Of a DNA stretch of 58,247 bases, positions 31,499 through 41,508 are shown piece after piece. Below the pieces are notes generated by a model that was not told where the DNA came from, ran no database searches, and worked only from the letters and a program-made list of their open reading frames with translations. Origin of the DNA: Ureaplasma sp. (GTDB taxonomy: Bacteria; Bacillota_I; Bacilli_A; Mycoplasmatales; Mycoplasmoidaceae); contig JAHHTF010000002.1 in NCBI GenBank assembly GCA_020024775.1, forward strand, positions 1 to 58,247. Direction: 5' to 3'. Position 1 is the first letter of the stretch. Each line of letters opens with the position of its first letter. The translations under genes and the position numbers were made by a program.

Positions 31499-34230
31499 TT
31501 TTTAAATCCGAATGAATCTAGAATAGATACTAAATCATCTTCGAAAATAGTATCATTGATTCCACCTTGTACATAGTTAGGTTTACCACCTGCTTTTGTA
31601 TTAGGTGCTTGTTGTTTTAATGATGCTACATAATCATTCAAATTAATGTTGTTGTCTTTTGCAAAAGCTTGGTTAGTTGCAATATAGAATTGTCAATTAG
31701 TTCCATTTGGTTTAATGAATCAGAAGATTGATGTTTTATCTTCATTGATCAATTCATCAATAATTTGTTTAATTGATTCAGCTGAAGTACTTTCTTTTAA
31801 GATGATTAATTTCTTAGGTTCAGTTGAATTCTTCGCAATCTCTTTGTAATGAGAAACAACATATTGTTGGATTTCTTGTAATTTGTTTTTTCTTTTTGAA
31901 ACTAATAATTCTTTTAAGTTTCCAAAGAATCTATCCATTTCGAAAATATCCATAGTATCAAATGCTTTATCAAAAGTATATAATGCGCCTTTTGCATCAG
32001 CATCGAATGCATCTAGGTTGATTAAATCTAATTTGATTGCATTTACTTCTTCTAAGTATTTTTGGTACTTAGTAATTAAACATGCATCAATTGATTTTTG
32101 AGTTGATGTTGCTTCAATTCTTCAAGATCCAGAACCTTTTGAATAGTAATCAATGATTCTGAATTTTTCAATATCTTTAGTATTTGAAATATGTGTACCA
32201 CCACATAATTCAGCTGATACATCACCAATTTTAATTAATCTCAATGGTGAGTTAATCTTCTTATATACATCTTCAAAGTATGCAGATGCATTCATTGCTT
32301 TTGCTTGATCTAAAGTTACAAACAAAACATCGGCTTGAATTGCACTTTGGATTTTATCATTTACTCAATTTTGAAGTTCTCTTAATTGTTCATCTGTTAG
32401 TTTTTCATGGTATTTAAAATCAAATGTAATTTTATCAACAGATTTAAATGCACCTTCTTGTTTAATATCTTTACTGATTACTTCTTTTAAAGCAGCATGT
32501 AATAAGTGTTCAGAAGAGTGTTGTGCTTTAATAATATCTCTGTCTTCTTTATTTACTACTAATGTTACATTTTGGTTTAATTTTAAATTCATGTTTTCAC
32601 AGTAGTGTAAGTGTTGGAAATTAGGAGCTTTAATTACATCAGAGATAATTTGTTTCTTACCAAATATTCCGGCTTTAATATATCCATTGTCATGAATTTG
32701 ACCACCTGATGTAGCATAGAATGGAGTGATATCAAATACTGCATAACCAGGTTTATGATATACTCTATCAACTTCATTGAAATCTTTATCAAACAATGCT
32801 ACAACTTTTGACTTAGTAGTTAATAAATTGTAATCAAATTTAGATTCAACTTTTAATGCTAATAATGCAGCATTTTGTTTTTCAAGACCAGTTGCATTTC
32901 TAGTTGATTTTGAAATAATTTGGTGTTCTTTCATTAATTCATCGAAGTTATCTAATTGTAATTCGATTCCTTTTTCTTCACATAATTCAGTAACTAATTC
33001 AATTGGGAATCCATATGTAGTTACTAACTCAAAAGCAATTTTAGAATCTACAACTTTGTTATCTAATTCTTCTAATGTTTCATTGAAGTATTTAATTCCA
33101 TTATTTAAGGTAGCTTTGAAGGCATTGTATTCTTTTTCAAGAATATCTAAAATTAGTTTTTTGTTATCCTTTAGGTTTGGATAATATAAATCCATTACTT
33201 CAATGATTGCATCAACTGTTGGTTCTAAGAATTTAGAGTTATTGATTTCTAGTTTTTCACAACAAACCATTGCTCTTCTAATTAATCTTCTTAGAACATA
33301 TCCTCTATCTTTATTAGATGGTAAACATCCATCATTAATTGCAAATACAGCAGCACGTAAATGGTCTGCAATTACACGATAATTGAAGTTAACTTTTTCT
33401 TGGTGTGGTTCTTTAATAAAGAAGTTTTCAACATTGTATTTAGAGTTTGAGAATGTTTGAATAGTTTCAATAATTGGTAAGAATAAATCTGTATCAAAGT
33501 TAGTTGGAGCATCTTGAGAAATACTTGCAATTCTTTCTAATCCTGCTCCTGTATCAATATTTTTTCTGAATAATTCAGTGTATACATTTTCACCATTATT
33601 GTTGAATTCAGAAAACACGATATTTCAAATTTCAATATATCTATCATTTTCAATATCTTCTTTGATTAATCTATCACCTAGTTTTTTGAAATCATATTTT
33701 TCTCCACGGTCATAATGGATTTCAGTACATGGACCACATGGACCATTTCCTACATCTCAGAAGTTACGGTCTCTTCCACATTTTAAAATTCTTTCTGGAT
33801 TAACACCTAATTTAACTCATGTGTCAAAAGCAATTTGATCTTCTTCAAAAACTGTGAATCATAATCTATCTAAATCAATTTCTCAAACCTTAGTTAATAG
33901 TTCAAAAGCAAATTCAATTGCTTCTACTTTGAAATAATCACCAATAGAAAAGTTACCTAACATTTCGAACAATGTTTGGTGTCTTGCTGTTTTACCAACA
34001 TTAAAAATATCATTAGTTCTAATTGCTTTTTGGTAATTAACTAATCTATTTGATGGTGGGTTTTCAATTCCACTAAAGAATTTCTTTAAAGTTGCAACCC
34101 CACTATTGATTCATAATAATGATGGATCATTGTTTGGAATTAATGATGCTGGTTCTAATAAGTAATGTTTTTTTGCTTCAAAAAAATCAATTCATGATTT
34201 TCTAATTTCATTTGATGTCATTCTTTTCAT
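31489..34230 (-). CDS. alaS: Alanyl-tRNA synthetase
   Basis: A 913-residue class II synthetase charging tRNA-Ala. Order: aminoacylation domain with EIRKSWIDFF, LLEPASLIP, GNFSIGDYF and GPCGPCTEIHYDRG; tRNA recognition; editing domain with HSSEHLLHAAL (H-x3-H) and LCGGTHISNT (C-x3-H); C-terminal oligomerisation/C-Ala part with GGKPNYVQGG. Full length for the family. I start at ATG 34230 (MKRMTSNEIRKSW); the second Met, 3 codons later, is possible. It follows a 76-codon gene by 10 bp. Confidence 0.96.
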
Positions 34231-34240
34231 AATTTAGCTC

Positions 34241-34471
34241 CTAATCAAATAATGTTTTTAAAAACTTAACAATTTTATCGGTATTGATTTTTAAATCAAC
34301 CTTATCTAAAATATTTTTAACATAGCCAAATACTTGTTCAGAAATATTTTGATTTAGCAAGTGATAAAACTCTTTATAAATATGATTTTTCACTAGAAAA
34401 ATGTGCAAACTCAATTTGAAGTCTACAATTTTTTTATCTAGCTCAGAAAGTTTAAAAACATTTTTTTTCAT
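34241..34471 (-). CDS. Small unknown protein leading the alaS run
   Basis: A 76-residue, Lys- and Phe-rich, probably helical protein with no Trp. No family recognised. ATG 34471 has only a weak purine-rich stretch upstream. It is the first gene of the alaS-to-mutM run and faces rpsT across a short divergent promoter region. Its position argues that it is real; a short ORF in AT-rich DNA could still be chance. Confidence 0.55.
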   Translation of the reverse strand: MKKNVFKLSELDKKIVDFKLSLHIFLVKNHIYKEFYHLLNQNISEQVFGYVKNILDKVDLKINTDKIVKFLKTLFD

Positions 34472-34508
34472 TTTTTGAAATTAATATTATTATAAAATAA
34501 AAAAATTA

Positions 34509-34535
34509 TATAATTATATATATTGTAAATACAAT
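34509..34535. promoter_or_regulatory. rpsT/alaS divergent promoter region with a 14-bp palindrome
   Basis: On the plus strand TATAAT at 34509-34514 is a good -10 for rpsT. It is followed at 34522-34535 by ATTGTAAATACAAT, a perfect inverted repeat (ATTGTA-AA-TACAAT) lying at or just after the expected start point. It could be an operator acting on either divergent unit. Confidence 0.45.
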
Positions 34536-34571
34536 GCATTTATTTTTGATTATAAAGGAGAAAAATTTTTA

Positions 34572-34817
34572 ATGGCTAATATTAAATCTAAGCAAAAAAG
34601 CTGTATTAGAAATAAAAGAGTTCACGATAACAGAAAACCTCAATTATCAGCTACTAGAACTCAAGTTAAAAAAACTAGAAAAAATTTAACAGCTGAACAA
34701 GTACAACTTGCTTACAAATCATTAGATACTATTGCAAGAAAAGGTATTATTCACAAAAACAAAGCTAACAGATTAAAATCTAGATTAGCAAGAGCTTTAA
34801 ATCAAGTAAATGCCTAA
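34572..34817 (+). CDS. rpsT: 30S ribosomal protein bS20
   Basis: An 81-residue helical 16S rRNA-binding protein of the 30S body. The opening MANIKSKQKSCIRNKRVHDNR and C-terminal GIIHKNKANRLKSRLARALNQ are diagnostic. ATG 34572 follows AAAGGAGAAAAATTTTT. It is one of the few plus-strand genes, monocistronic, with its own terminator. Confidence 0.96.
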   Translation: MANIKSKQKSCIRNKRVHDNRKPQLSATRTQVKKTRKNLTAEQVQLAYKSLDTIARKGIIHKNKANRLKSRLARALNQVNA

Positions 34818-34836
34818 TTTTATTTAATTCATAAAT

Positions 34837-34866
34837 TAATTATTGCTAGGGCAATAATTTTTTTGT
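34837..34866 (+). terminator. Terminator of rpsT
   Basis: The stem AATTATTGC-TAG-GGCAATAATT (with G-U) is followed by TTTTTTTGT on the plus strand. Confidence 0.88.
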
Positions 34867-34928
34867 ACATTTGTAATTCTAACTGTTAGAATCATTTTAT
34901 CTGTCTTAGAATATTATTGAATAATTAT

Positions 34929-34963
34929 AAAACTCACTTCCATCTATCAGAAGTGAGTTTGTT
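34929..34963 (-). terminator. Terminator after tsaB
   Basis: The minus-strand hairpin AACTCACTTCTGATAGATGG / AAGTGAGTT (stem AACTCACTT / AAGTGAGTT) is followed by TTATAATT, just past the tsaB stop at 34966. Confidence 0.85.
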
Positions 34964-34965
34964 AT

Positions 34966-35544
34966 TTATACAGGGCTTTTCAAATATAAAGGTTCAATAT
35001 CAATTGGATCTTTAATTTCTTTGATGTCATCAACTAAATTAAAAAAATGATTTATATAAATATCATTTACTTTACTTTCATCAAATACTTTTAAATCATG
35101 ATATTTATCGTAGATATGTTTTAATTCAGAATTTAAAACTAATTGAGGTTCTAATAAAACCTTATTGTTTTTATATACTCCGATAAATGATTTTTGACCT
35201 TTTGCATCAACTAACCCAATACCATTTTTGTTAGATAGTAATTCTAAACCATTAAACCCAAAAAACTTTTTATCTTTGAAAACAACATAAATAGTTTTAA
35301 TCACATTAATGGTTCCTTTATTACCAGTATAGTTCCCTGGACCATAATTAAAATAAATATTTTTAATTTCTTTAATATCTGTTTTGTTATTAATTAAAAA
35401 TGTTTCTAATGAACTATTAACAATATCAATTACTTTGTTATGTGATTCTTCAATTAATCAAACATAGTTTTTTGATTGCTTGTCAAGCAAAATAAAGATA
35501 ATCTTATCAAAGTTTAAATCAATTAATAAACTATCATATTTCAT
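34966..35544 (-). CDS. tsaB: TsaB, tRNA threonylcarbamoyladenosine (t6A) complex subunit
   Basis: A 192-residue ASKHA-fold protein that scaffolds TsaD/TsaE in making t6A37 on ANN-decoding tRNAs. The hallmark YGPGNYTGNKGTINVIK (canonical YGPGSFTGVR) is at about 69-85, in a protein starting KYDSLLIDL. Trp near residue 29 is TGA. The C-terminal half is short and divergent, typical of mollicutes. It follows the RluA-family gene by 2 bp. Confidence 0.8.
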
Positions 35545-35546
35545 AT

Positions 35547-36458
35547 TTATTTTAACTCCTGTAGTTTATTGTTAAAAGTATCATCTAAATCAATTTTAAT
35601 TTCAAATGGTAAGTAAGTAGTAGGATGAATGAATTTTAAATAATAACTATATAGATATTGTTCATATGTATCATTCTTAATACTAGTTCCATATAAAGGA
35701 TCGTTGTAAACTGGATGATTAATCAAATTCATATGAACTCTGATTTGATGAGTTCTACCTGTTAGTAGTTCACATTCAATCAAAGAGATATTGTTTTTAA
35801 GATTTTGCTTAATCAAGAATTTTGTTTTAGCAATCTTTGGATTCTTAGGTTTATTTGTGGTCATTTTTAAACTATTGTCGTGCTTATGACCAATTTCACT
35901 TTCAATTAGGAATCAAGTGTCTAATGGTTCTGTAAAATGATTTAAAACCAAGGCTTGATATTTTCTGACAATATCATTATTAATAAACATTTGTTTAAAT
36001 GCATCTAATGTTTTTTGGTTCTTAGCAATTATCAATAACCCTGCTGTATATTTGTCTAATCTATGGCAAATCCCTTTTCTATCTAATTTCGAATCCTTAA
36101 TATATTTTCAATCAGTTAGTATATTATCTGATTCAAAGTTATTTTCATGAACCAAAACCCCAGATGGTTTATTAATGATTATAAAATCATCATCTTCATA
36201 CACTATCTTAATATCATTTAGTAATTTATTTGATTTAGTTGATTCAATGTTTTCAACATCATTATCAACAATGATTTCTAATTCATCATTTGCATTCAAT
36301 AATTGATTAGTGTTTGATACTAAAAAATTATTAATAAATATCTTTCTATCTATTAATAATTTCTTGAATTGTTTTGGATTAATATCTGTGCACTTTTTAA
36401 TGTAATCAGATAACTTAATAGTTTCTTTAATGGTTTGTTTCATTTTCTTTTTTATCAT
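35547..36458 (-). CDS. Pseudouridine synthase, RluA/RluD family
   Basis: A 303-residue rRNA/tRNA pseudouridylase. An S4-like RNA-binding domain (about 12-75) is followed by the catalytic domain with FIIINKPSGVLVHE, the signature HRLDKYTAGLLIIAKN (catalytic Asp; canonical HRLDRDTSGLL) and LLTGRTHQIRVHM. Several Trp are TGA. Start uncertain: ATG 36458 overlaps lspA by 32 bp; ATG 36443 would overlap it by 17 bp; neither has a clear Shine-Dalgarno. It is the lspA-rluD pair common in Firmicutes. Which RNA and position it modifies cannot be assigned. Confidence 0.9.
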
Positions 36459-36990
36459 TTCTGAACATAATAATAATTCTAACTAATAGCATCACACTGA
36501 AACCAACAGACCCAGATACTACAAATATATCAGGTAAATTAAATATTGATGAACCAGCATCTATATAATCAACTACAGTATGGATGCCTGGAACATTCTT
36601 ATCTGGGTCTACAATAAATCTATCTATTACATTACATGTTCCACCGAATGCTAAAAAGAATAGAAAGATATAAACATATCAGGTGTTTAAAAACAATGCT
36701 GCTATAAATGCTATCAACGTTGGGATTAATTGAATCATTAATGTACTAACTCAATTTAAGTTAGCAGCCCCTGAGAATGCTACCCCTGGGTTTAAAACTA
36801 CTTTATCTAAATGATAATCAATAAAGTAAGATCTCATTGTGAAACATAAACCAAGAATAATTGGAACTAGTAATACAATTAACATCCCCTTAATAAAAAG
36901 GTTTCTTACTGACATCAATTTTAAAAAGTATTCTTTAACCCCTTGATGCTTTATTTTGTTAATTGATTTTTCAAAACATATTTTATTCAT
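36427..36990 (-). CDS. lspA: Lipoprotein signal peptidase (LspA)
   Basis: A 187-residue membrane aspartyl protease that cleaves prolipoproteins at the lipidated Cys. Four membrane segments are visible; the catalytic Asp residues lie in GGTCNVIDRFI and FNLPDIFVVSGSVG. Its N-terminus is about 25 residues longer than typical. Trp before VSTLMIQ is TGA. It would process the two large lipoproteins in this window. It overlaps the RluA-family gene downstream and lies 1 bp from ppa. Confidence 0.9.
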
Positions 36991-36991
36991 A

Positions 36992-37537
36992 TTAGTTTGT
37001 ATATTTTTCTGGATGTTCTTTTTTCATTTTTTTAATGAATTCGTCTTTAGGCATATCTTTGTATTTATTCATTAATTCAACACAATGTTCATATTCTTTC
37101 ATTGCTCATTTTTCATCTTTGAAACCACTAATTACAACTTTTTTGTTTTGTAAGTTTTTGTAATTAGAGAAGAAGTCTTTAATTTCTTTTAATAAGTGTT
37201 CTGGAATATCTTTAAAAGTTTGCATGTGTGCAAATCTTGGATCACAATCAATTACACCAATCAACTTAGTGTCAGTTTCTCCACCATCAACCATTTCCAT
37301 TGCACCTAAAACTCTACATGGAACTTTTGTCCCTGGTAAAAAAGAATGATCAGCAATTACTAGGATGTCTAATTCATCCCCATCTCAATCTAAAGCTTCT
37401 TTTAAGAACCCATAGTTTTGAGGATAATACATTGCTCCATATAAAATTCTGTCAACAGAAATATCTCCTGTAAATCTGTCATATTCATATTTGATATTAC
37501 TGTTTTTTGGTATTTCAATTGTTGCTGTTAATTTCAT
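36992..37537 (-). CDS. ppa: Inorganic pyrophosphatase (family I)
   Basis: A 181-residue soluble Mg2+-dependent PPase. Seen: KYEYDRFTGDISVDRILY, MYYPQNYGFL, the active-site DWDGDELDILVI (canonical DGDPLDVLV), and DCDPRFAHM. Normal length. Trp codons (ALDW, KWAMKEYEH) are partly TGA. ATG 37537 follows CAAGGAG. It lies downstream of the HU-like gene, with a terminator between, and 1 bp upstream of lspA. Confidence 0.94.
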
Positions 37538-37547
37538 AATTTCTCCT

Positions 37548-37583
37548 TGAAAAAAAATATCTATAAGTTACCTTATAGATATA
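37548..37583 (-). terminator. Terminator of the HU-like gene
   Basis: The hairpin ATATCTATAAG-GTAA-CTTATAGATAT is followed by TTTTTTTTC on the minus strand, 12 bp past the stop. Confidence 0.9.
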
Positions 37584-37593
37584 TTATACATTT

Positions 37594-37965
37594 TTATTCG
37601 ATATCTTCAATTTCGTATTTGTTTTCGATTGCATTTGGATCTTCATGAATATCTAATGAATCTGATAATTGTTCGTCAATAACCTCTTTAACCCCTTTAG
37701 AGAATAAGAATTTCGGAACAGCTTTTCCTGGAACAACTACTTTATCACCAGTTTGAGGGTTTACCCCAACTCTAGTTTGTCTAATTCTAATTTTCATTTT
37801 TCCAAGAATCCCAACTTTTACAACTTGTTTTGTCACTAGTTCAACTAATAAACTAGATTCATATTGAGAGATAATTTCTTTAACCACTTTTTTGCTAGAT
37901 TGTGTAATTTCAGCAATGTCAGCAATTATTTGGGTTTGTGTTTTTGGTTTTTCTGTAATAGCCAT
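37594..37965 (-). CDS. hup: HU-like DNA-binding protein with acidic C-terminal tail
   Basis: A 123-residue HU/IHF-family nucleoid protein. The N-terminal dimerisation helices (TQIIADIAEITQSSKKVVKEII) lead to the beta-arm region (VGILGKMKIRIRQTRVGVNPQTGDKVVVPGKAVPKF), where GKM substitutes for the common GFGTF and VNPQTG aligns with the arm tip RNPQTG. About 28 C-terminal residues are strongly acidic (DEQLSDSLDIHEDPNAIENK), beyond the usual 90-100-residue length. Own promoter: TATAAT at 37994-37999; RBS AAGGAG. Monocistronic. Confidence 0.85.
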   Translation of the reverse strand: MAITEKPKTQTQIIADIAEITQSSKKVVKEIISQYESSLLVELVTKQVVKVGILGKMKIRIRQTRVGVNPQTGDKVVVPGKAVPKFLFSKGVKEVIDEQLSDSLDIHEDPNAIENKYEIEDIE

Positions 37966-37993
37966 GAGATTTTTCTCCTTAAATTTCCATTAT

Positions 37994-37999
37994 ATTATA
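37994..37999 (-). promoter_or_regulatory. -10 element of the HU-like gene
   Basis: TATAAT on the minus strand, 28 nt upstream of the ATG, with AAGGAG between. No obvious -35. Confidence 0.5.
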
Positions 38000-38004
38000 C
38001 AACA

Positions 38005-38706
38005 TTAAATAGATTCTAACACTAATTTAATCATGTTAGTGAAAGTAGTTTGTCTATCCTCAGCTGGCATTGAATCACCTGTAACCATTGAGTCAGAACA
38101 AGTTAAAACACAAGCGGCATTTTTATTTAAGTATAATGCATTAGCAAATAATGCGAAGGCTTCCATTTCAACAACCACTGATTGGCTTCTTTCTTTGATT
38201 GCTTCTCAGTTTTCTTTTCTATAGAACACATCACTACTGTGACATCTTCCGAATACAATTTTTTGGTTTAATTTGTTTGCAGTTTCTAAAATAGTAATAT
38301 TTAATTTTTCAGTTGGAGCCTTGATAACACTAGTTGCATTTTCAAGTCCTAATAACATTGGGTAGTTTGATTCACTATATGCTTCAGATACTAAAATCAA
38401 ATCACCTACATTAATATCAGCTGAATATGATCCTGCTGAACCAACACGAATAATTGTATCTACATCATAGTAATAATATAGTTCATATGTATAAATTCCA
38501 ATTGAAGGAATTCCCATACCATGTCCCATTACTGAAACTTCTTTCCCATTATATTTTCCTGTGTAGCAATACATGTTTCTAACATCAGAAACTAATTTTG
38601 CATCTTCTAAGAAATTTTCAGCAATTCATTTTGCTCTTAATGGGTCACCTGGCATAATTACTGTTTTAGCAATTTCACCTTTTTTAGCTTTAATATGTGG
38701 AGTCAT
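38005..38706 (-). CDS. deoD: Purine-nucleoside phosphorylase (DeoD type)
   Basis: A 233-residue hexameric-type phosphorylase that splits purine nucleosides with phosphate in salvage. Seen: VIMPGDPLRAKWIAENFL, MGHGMGIPSIGIYTYEL, IIRVGSAGSYSADINVGD (canonical RTGSCG/RVGSCG), VVEMEAFALF and CSDSMVTG. Trp codons include TGA. ATG 38706 lies 14 bp after the pgk stop, so deoD is the second gene of that unit. Confidence 0.95.
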
Positions 38707-38720
38707 TTTTACCTCTTATT

Positions 38721-40472
38721 TTATTTTTTGCTAGATTCTAAGTTTGCTAATTCTTCTTTTTGAGAATTAATCTTACCTAGAATTTTTAGACCAGCAGCAG
38801 AAAGACCTTTCTTTTTAAGTCTTTTTAATCTTTCAAGTTCATCGATTGTAGTACCAGCATTTTGGATAATCAATGTTTTCTTGATAGTTTCTTTCTTGAT
38901 AACTTTTTCAACTGGTTTTTGTTCTTTCATTTCAACAACCATGAATTGGTCATAAACTGCTCATGGATCGTTTGAAGTTAAGCTGAAGTCTGTTTTATCA
39001 GCTGGTGGGTCTAAGAATCTTTTAATACTTGTGGTTGTTTCTTCCATTGGATTAGCTGGAGCTTTTTTAGCATTCTTAGCTAATAATGGATTTGATTTTG
39101 ATAAATCTACAAAATATGTATAGATATCAGTTGTTTCTTTTGTAATACCTTGTTTTTTAGCTTCTTGTGCTTGGTATTCTTCGATATATTTGTTGTCTAA
39201 TAGGAATTTGTGGATTCCTTTTTCTGTTTTATGAATTTGAGTTGTTCCGATTGGATCAAGCGCAACTAAGTCGTTACCTGATAACATTACCAGTGATGCA
39301 CCACCACCTGTTGAAATTCAACTAAATGAACTTTCTTTATTTAATTTTTCAGCAGCAGCAGCGGAGTCACCACCACCAATAACTGTTAATGCACCTAATT
39401 TAGTTCTTTCAGCAATTGCTTCACAGATTTTGTTTGTACCAACTGTGTAGTGGCTAAATTCAGTTACACCCATTGGTCCGTTTCATAGAATACTATTTGA
39501 TTTAGCAATAATATCTTCGAATTCTTTAATTGATTTAGCACCAATGTCTAATCCGATTAAACCATCTAATCCATCTTCTTTAGTTTTGTAGATAGGTGGA
39601 ATGTTTGCAAAAGATTGAGCACATAAGAAATCTGATGAAATCACAATTTTATCTTTGTATTCTTTGAAAAGTTCATTTGCTAGTGGAATTAATTCTTTTT
39701 CAACTTTTGAGTTACCCATATCATAACCTTGAGCAGCTAAGAATGTGTAAGCCATACCACCAGAGATGATAACTTTATCAGCTTTGTTCAATGCAGATTT
39801 TACAGCTAATAATTTATCACTAACTTTAGCACCACCAAACAAGATAGTGAAAGGTCTAATTGGTTCATTAACAACTTTGTTTAATTGAGTTAATTCTCTA
39901 TACATTAAGAAACCGATTGCATTGTTAGGTTGGAAACTAGCAATTCCATATGTTGAAGCATGTTTTCTGTGAGCAGCACCATAAGCATCATTTACAAACA
40001 CATCACATAAACTTGCTCAATATTGTGCTAACTCTTGATCATTGTTTGATTCAAGTCCAATGTATTCATCTTCTTTTTTATCAACATCTTGGAATCTTGT
40101 GTTTTCTAACACTAAAATTTCTTTTGTTTTTAAATTAGAAACTAATTCTTCAACTTTAGCTCCTTTGTTAGCATTAACAAATGAAACTTTTGGAGTAAGG
40201 TTTCCTAATTTATCTGCAATTGTTTTAGCAACTAGTTTTAAAGAGAATGCAGGGTCATTTAAATCTCTAACACAATTAGGTCTACCTAAGTGAGATAAAA
40301 TAACGATTCTTGCATTGTTGTCAATTAAATATTTTAATGTTGGTAATGTTTCATCGATTCTTTTAAAAGAAGTGATCTTACCATCAATAATCGGAACATT
40401 TAAATCCAATCTTACTAACACGATTTTATTAGTAACATCAACTTCTGTAATTAAACGTTTATTCAAATTCAT
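38721..40472 (-). CDS. pgk: Phosphoglycerate kinase with a C-terminal extension of about 180 residues
   Basis: A glycolytic enzyme making ATP from 1,3-bisphosphoglycerate. The protein is 583 residues; ordinary Pgk is 390-420. Residues 1 to about 405 hold all Pgk landmarks: LVRLDLNVP, LSHLGRP, FVNDAYGAAHRKHAST, LFGGAKVSDK, WNGPMGVTEF, GGGDSAAAAEK and STGGGASLVMLSG (387-399). After LVALDPI the frame continues without a stop for about 180 residues, Lys/Glu-rich, with PANPMEETTTSIKRFLDPP, a Trp (TGA) and a helical ending ERLKRLKKKGLSAAGLKI. The extension has no family I recognise and is rich in coiled-coil-like heptads. Co-transcribed with deoD. Confidence 0.93.
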
Positions 40473-40738
40473 AATTAACCTACTTTTTGATATCTTTCTT
40501 TATAAACTATATTATAAATTACTTTATTTATTATATAAAAAAGTATTGAAAATGATTGATTTTTTCACTATTTCTGTACTTTTATCATTGTTTAAATTCA
40601 GAAATAATTACTAAATCCATTTCAATTTTTGTCATTGTATATTAATTTAATATACCACACTTTATAATTCTTTGAAAGATAAAATGTCTATTTCAAATAA
40701 AAAGCCCACCATTATTTGAAAAATAATAGTGAGTTTCT
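40473..40738. other. Intergenic region upstream of pgk with a 19-bp palindrome
   Basis: It holds AT-rich promoter-like sequence for pgk, a perfect palindrome GTATATTAATTTAATATAC at 40637-40655, and the terminator of the PP-loop/DUF368 unit. No gene is seen. Confidence 0.6.
40696..40736 (-). terminator. Terminator of the DUF368-like/TtcA-like unit
   Basis: The minus-strand stem AACTCACTATTATTT / AAATAATGGTGGGCTT (with G-U pairs) is followed by TTTTATTTG, immediately past the stop at 40739. Confidence 0.88.
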
Positions 40739-41506
40739 TTATTTTTTAAGTTTGACAATCTTATCATCTTTTTTAAACCAAAGATCAAATCCTTCATCAT
40801 TTAACATCGCTACTTCAAAGTTCTTATAAGCTGATTTAAATCTTGGATTCTTATAAAATGTTTCATCCAATAATTCTTTCATTCTATCTCTTTGAGTAAA
40901 TCCTTCCATGGGGCAACCACATGGAACCACAGGGATTTGATTTTTGTTTGCTGCTTTTTTGATTTCTTTTTCTCTCACCAAGATAAAAGGTCTGATAAAT
41001 CTAATATCACTTTTATCAAGATACATTGTTGGTTTAAATGTAGAAATCCGACCTTCATTAATCATATTCATAAATAATGTTTCAATCGCATCATCCATAT
41101 GATGCCCCATTGCAACCTTATTACAACCTAATTCCTTTGCAGCATCAATTAAGATTGCTTTCTTCATTTTTGAACACAAAGAACATTGAATCTTTTGTTT
41201 CTTCATATGTTCTTTTAAGATTTCACCCATGTGAGTTGGTTTAATAATAAACTCAACACCTTGGTTTTTTCAATATTCAATAATCGGTTCGTAATCAATA
41301 GCACATAGGTTCATCTTTAAATGCACCCCATATACTTCAATGTCCCAATTATGTTCTTTTTTCATTTTGGTTTTAAATAAGCCTAATGCATACAATAAAC
41401 ACATTGAATCTTTACCACCAGAGACTCCAACACATATCTTGTCTCCATTTTGAATTAAATCAAACATTTCACTGGCGTAAATTAATTTACCTAATAAGGT
41501 TCTCAT
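40739..41506 (-). CDS. PP-loop tRNA thiolation enzyme (TtcA/TilS-like)
   Basis: A 255-residue ATP-pyrophosphatase. The PP-loop is VGVSGGKDSMCLLYAL (about 27-42); CSLCSKMKK (C-x2-C) and VPCGCPMEG match the Cys pairs of TtcA, which 2-thiolates C32 of tRNA through an Fe-S cluster. GHHMDDAIETL is the family's second motif. Trp before KNQG is TGA. TtcA is the best fit; another tRNA-modifying PP-loop enzyme is possible. Start 41506 lies 2 bp after the DUF368-like gene, so they form one unit. Confidence 0.82.
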
Positions 41507-41508
41507 AA

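Noticed and set aside
31720..34230. alaS, dnaE, polC, pgk and others as fragmented pseudogenes
   Set aside because: All breaks are in-frame TGA codons at positions where the families or context fit Trp; with code 4 the genes are intact.
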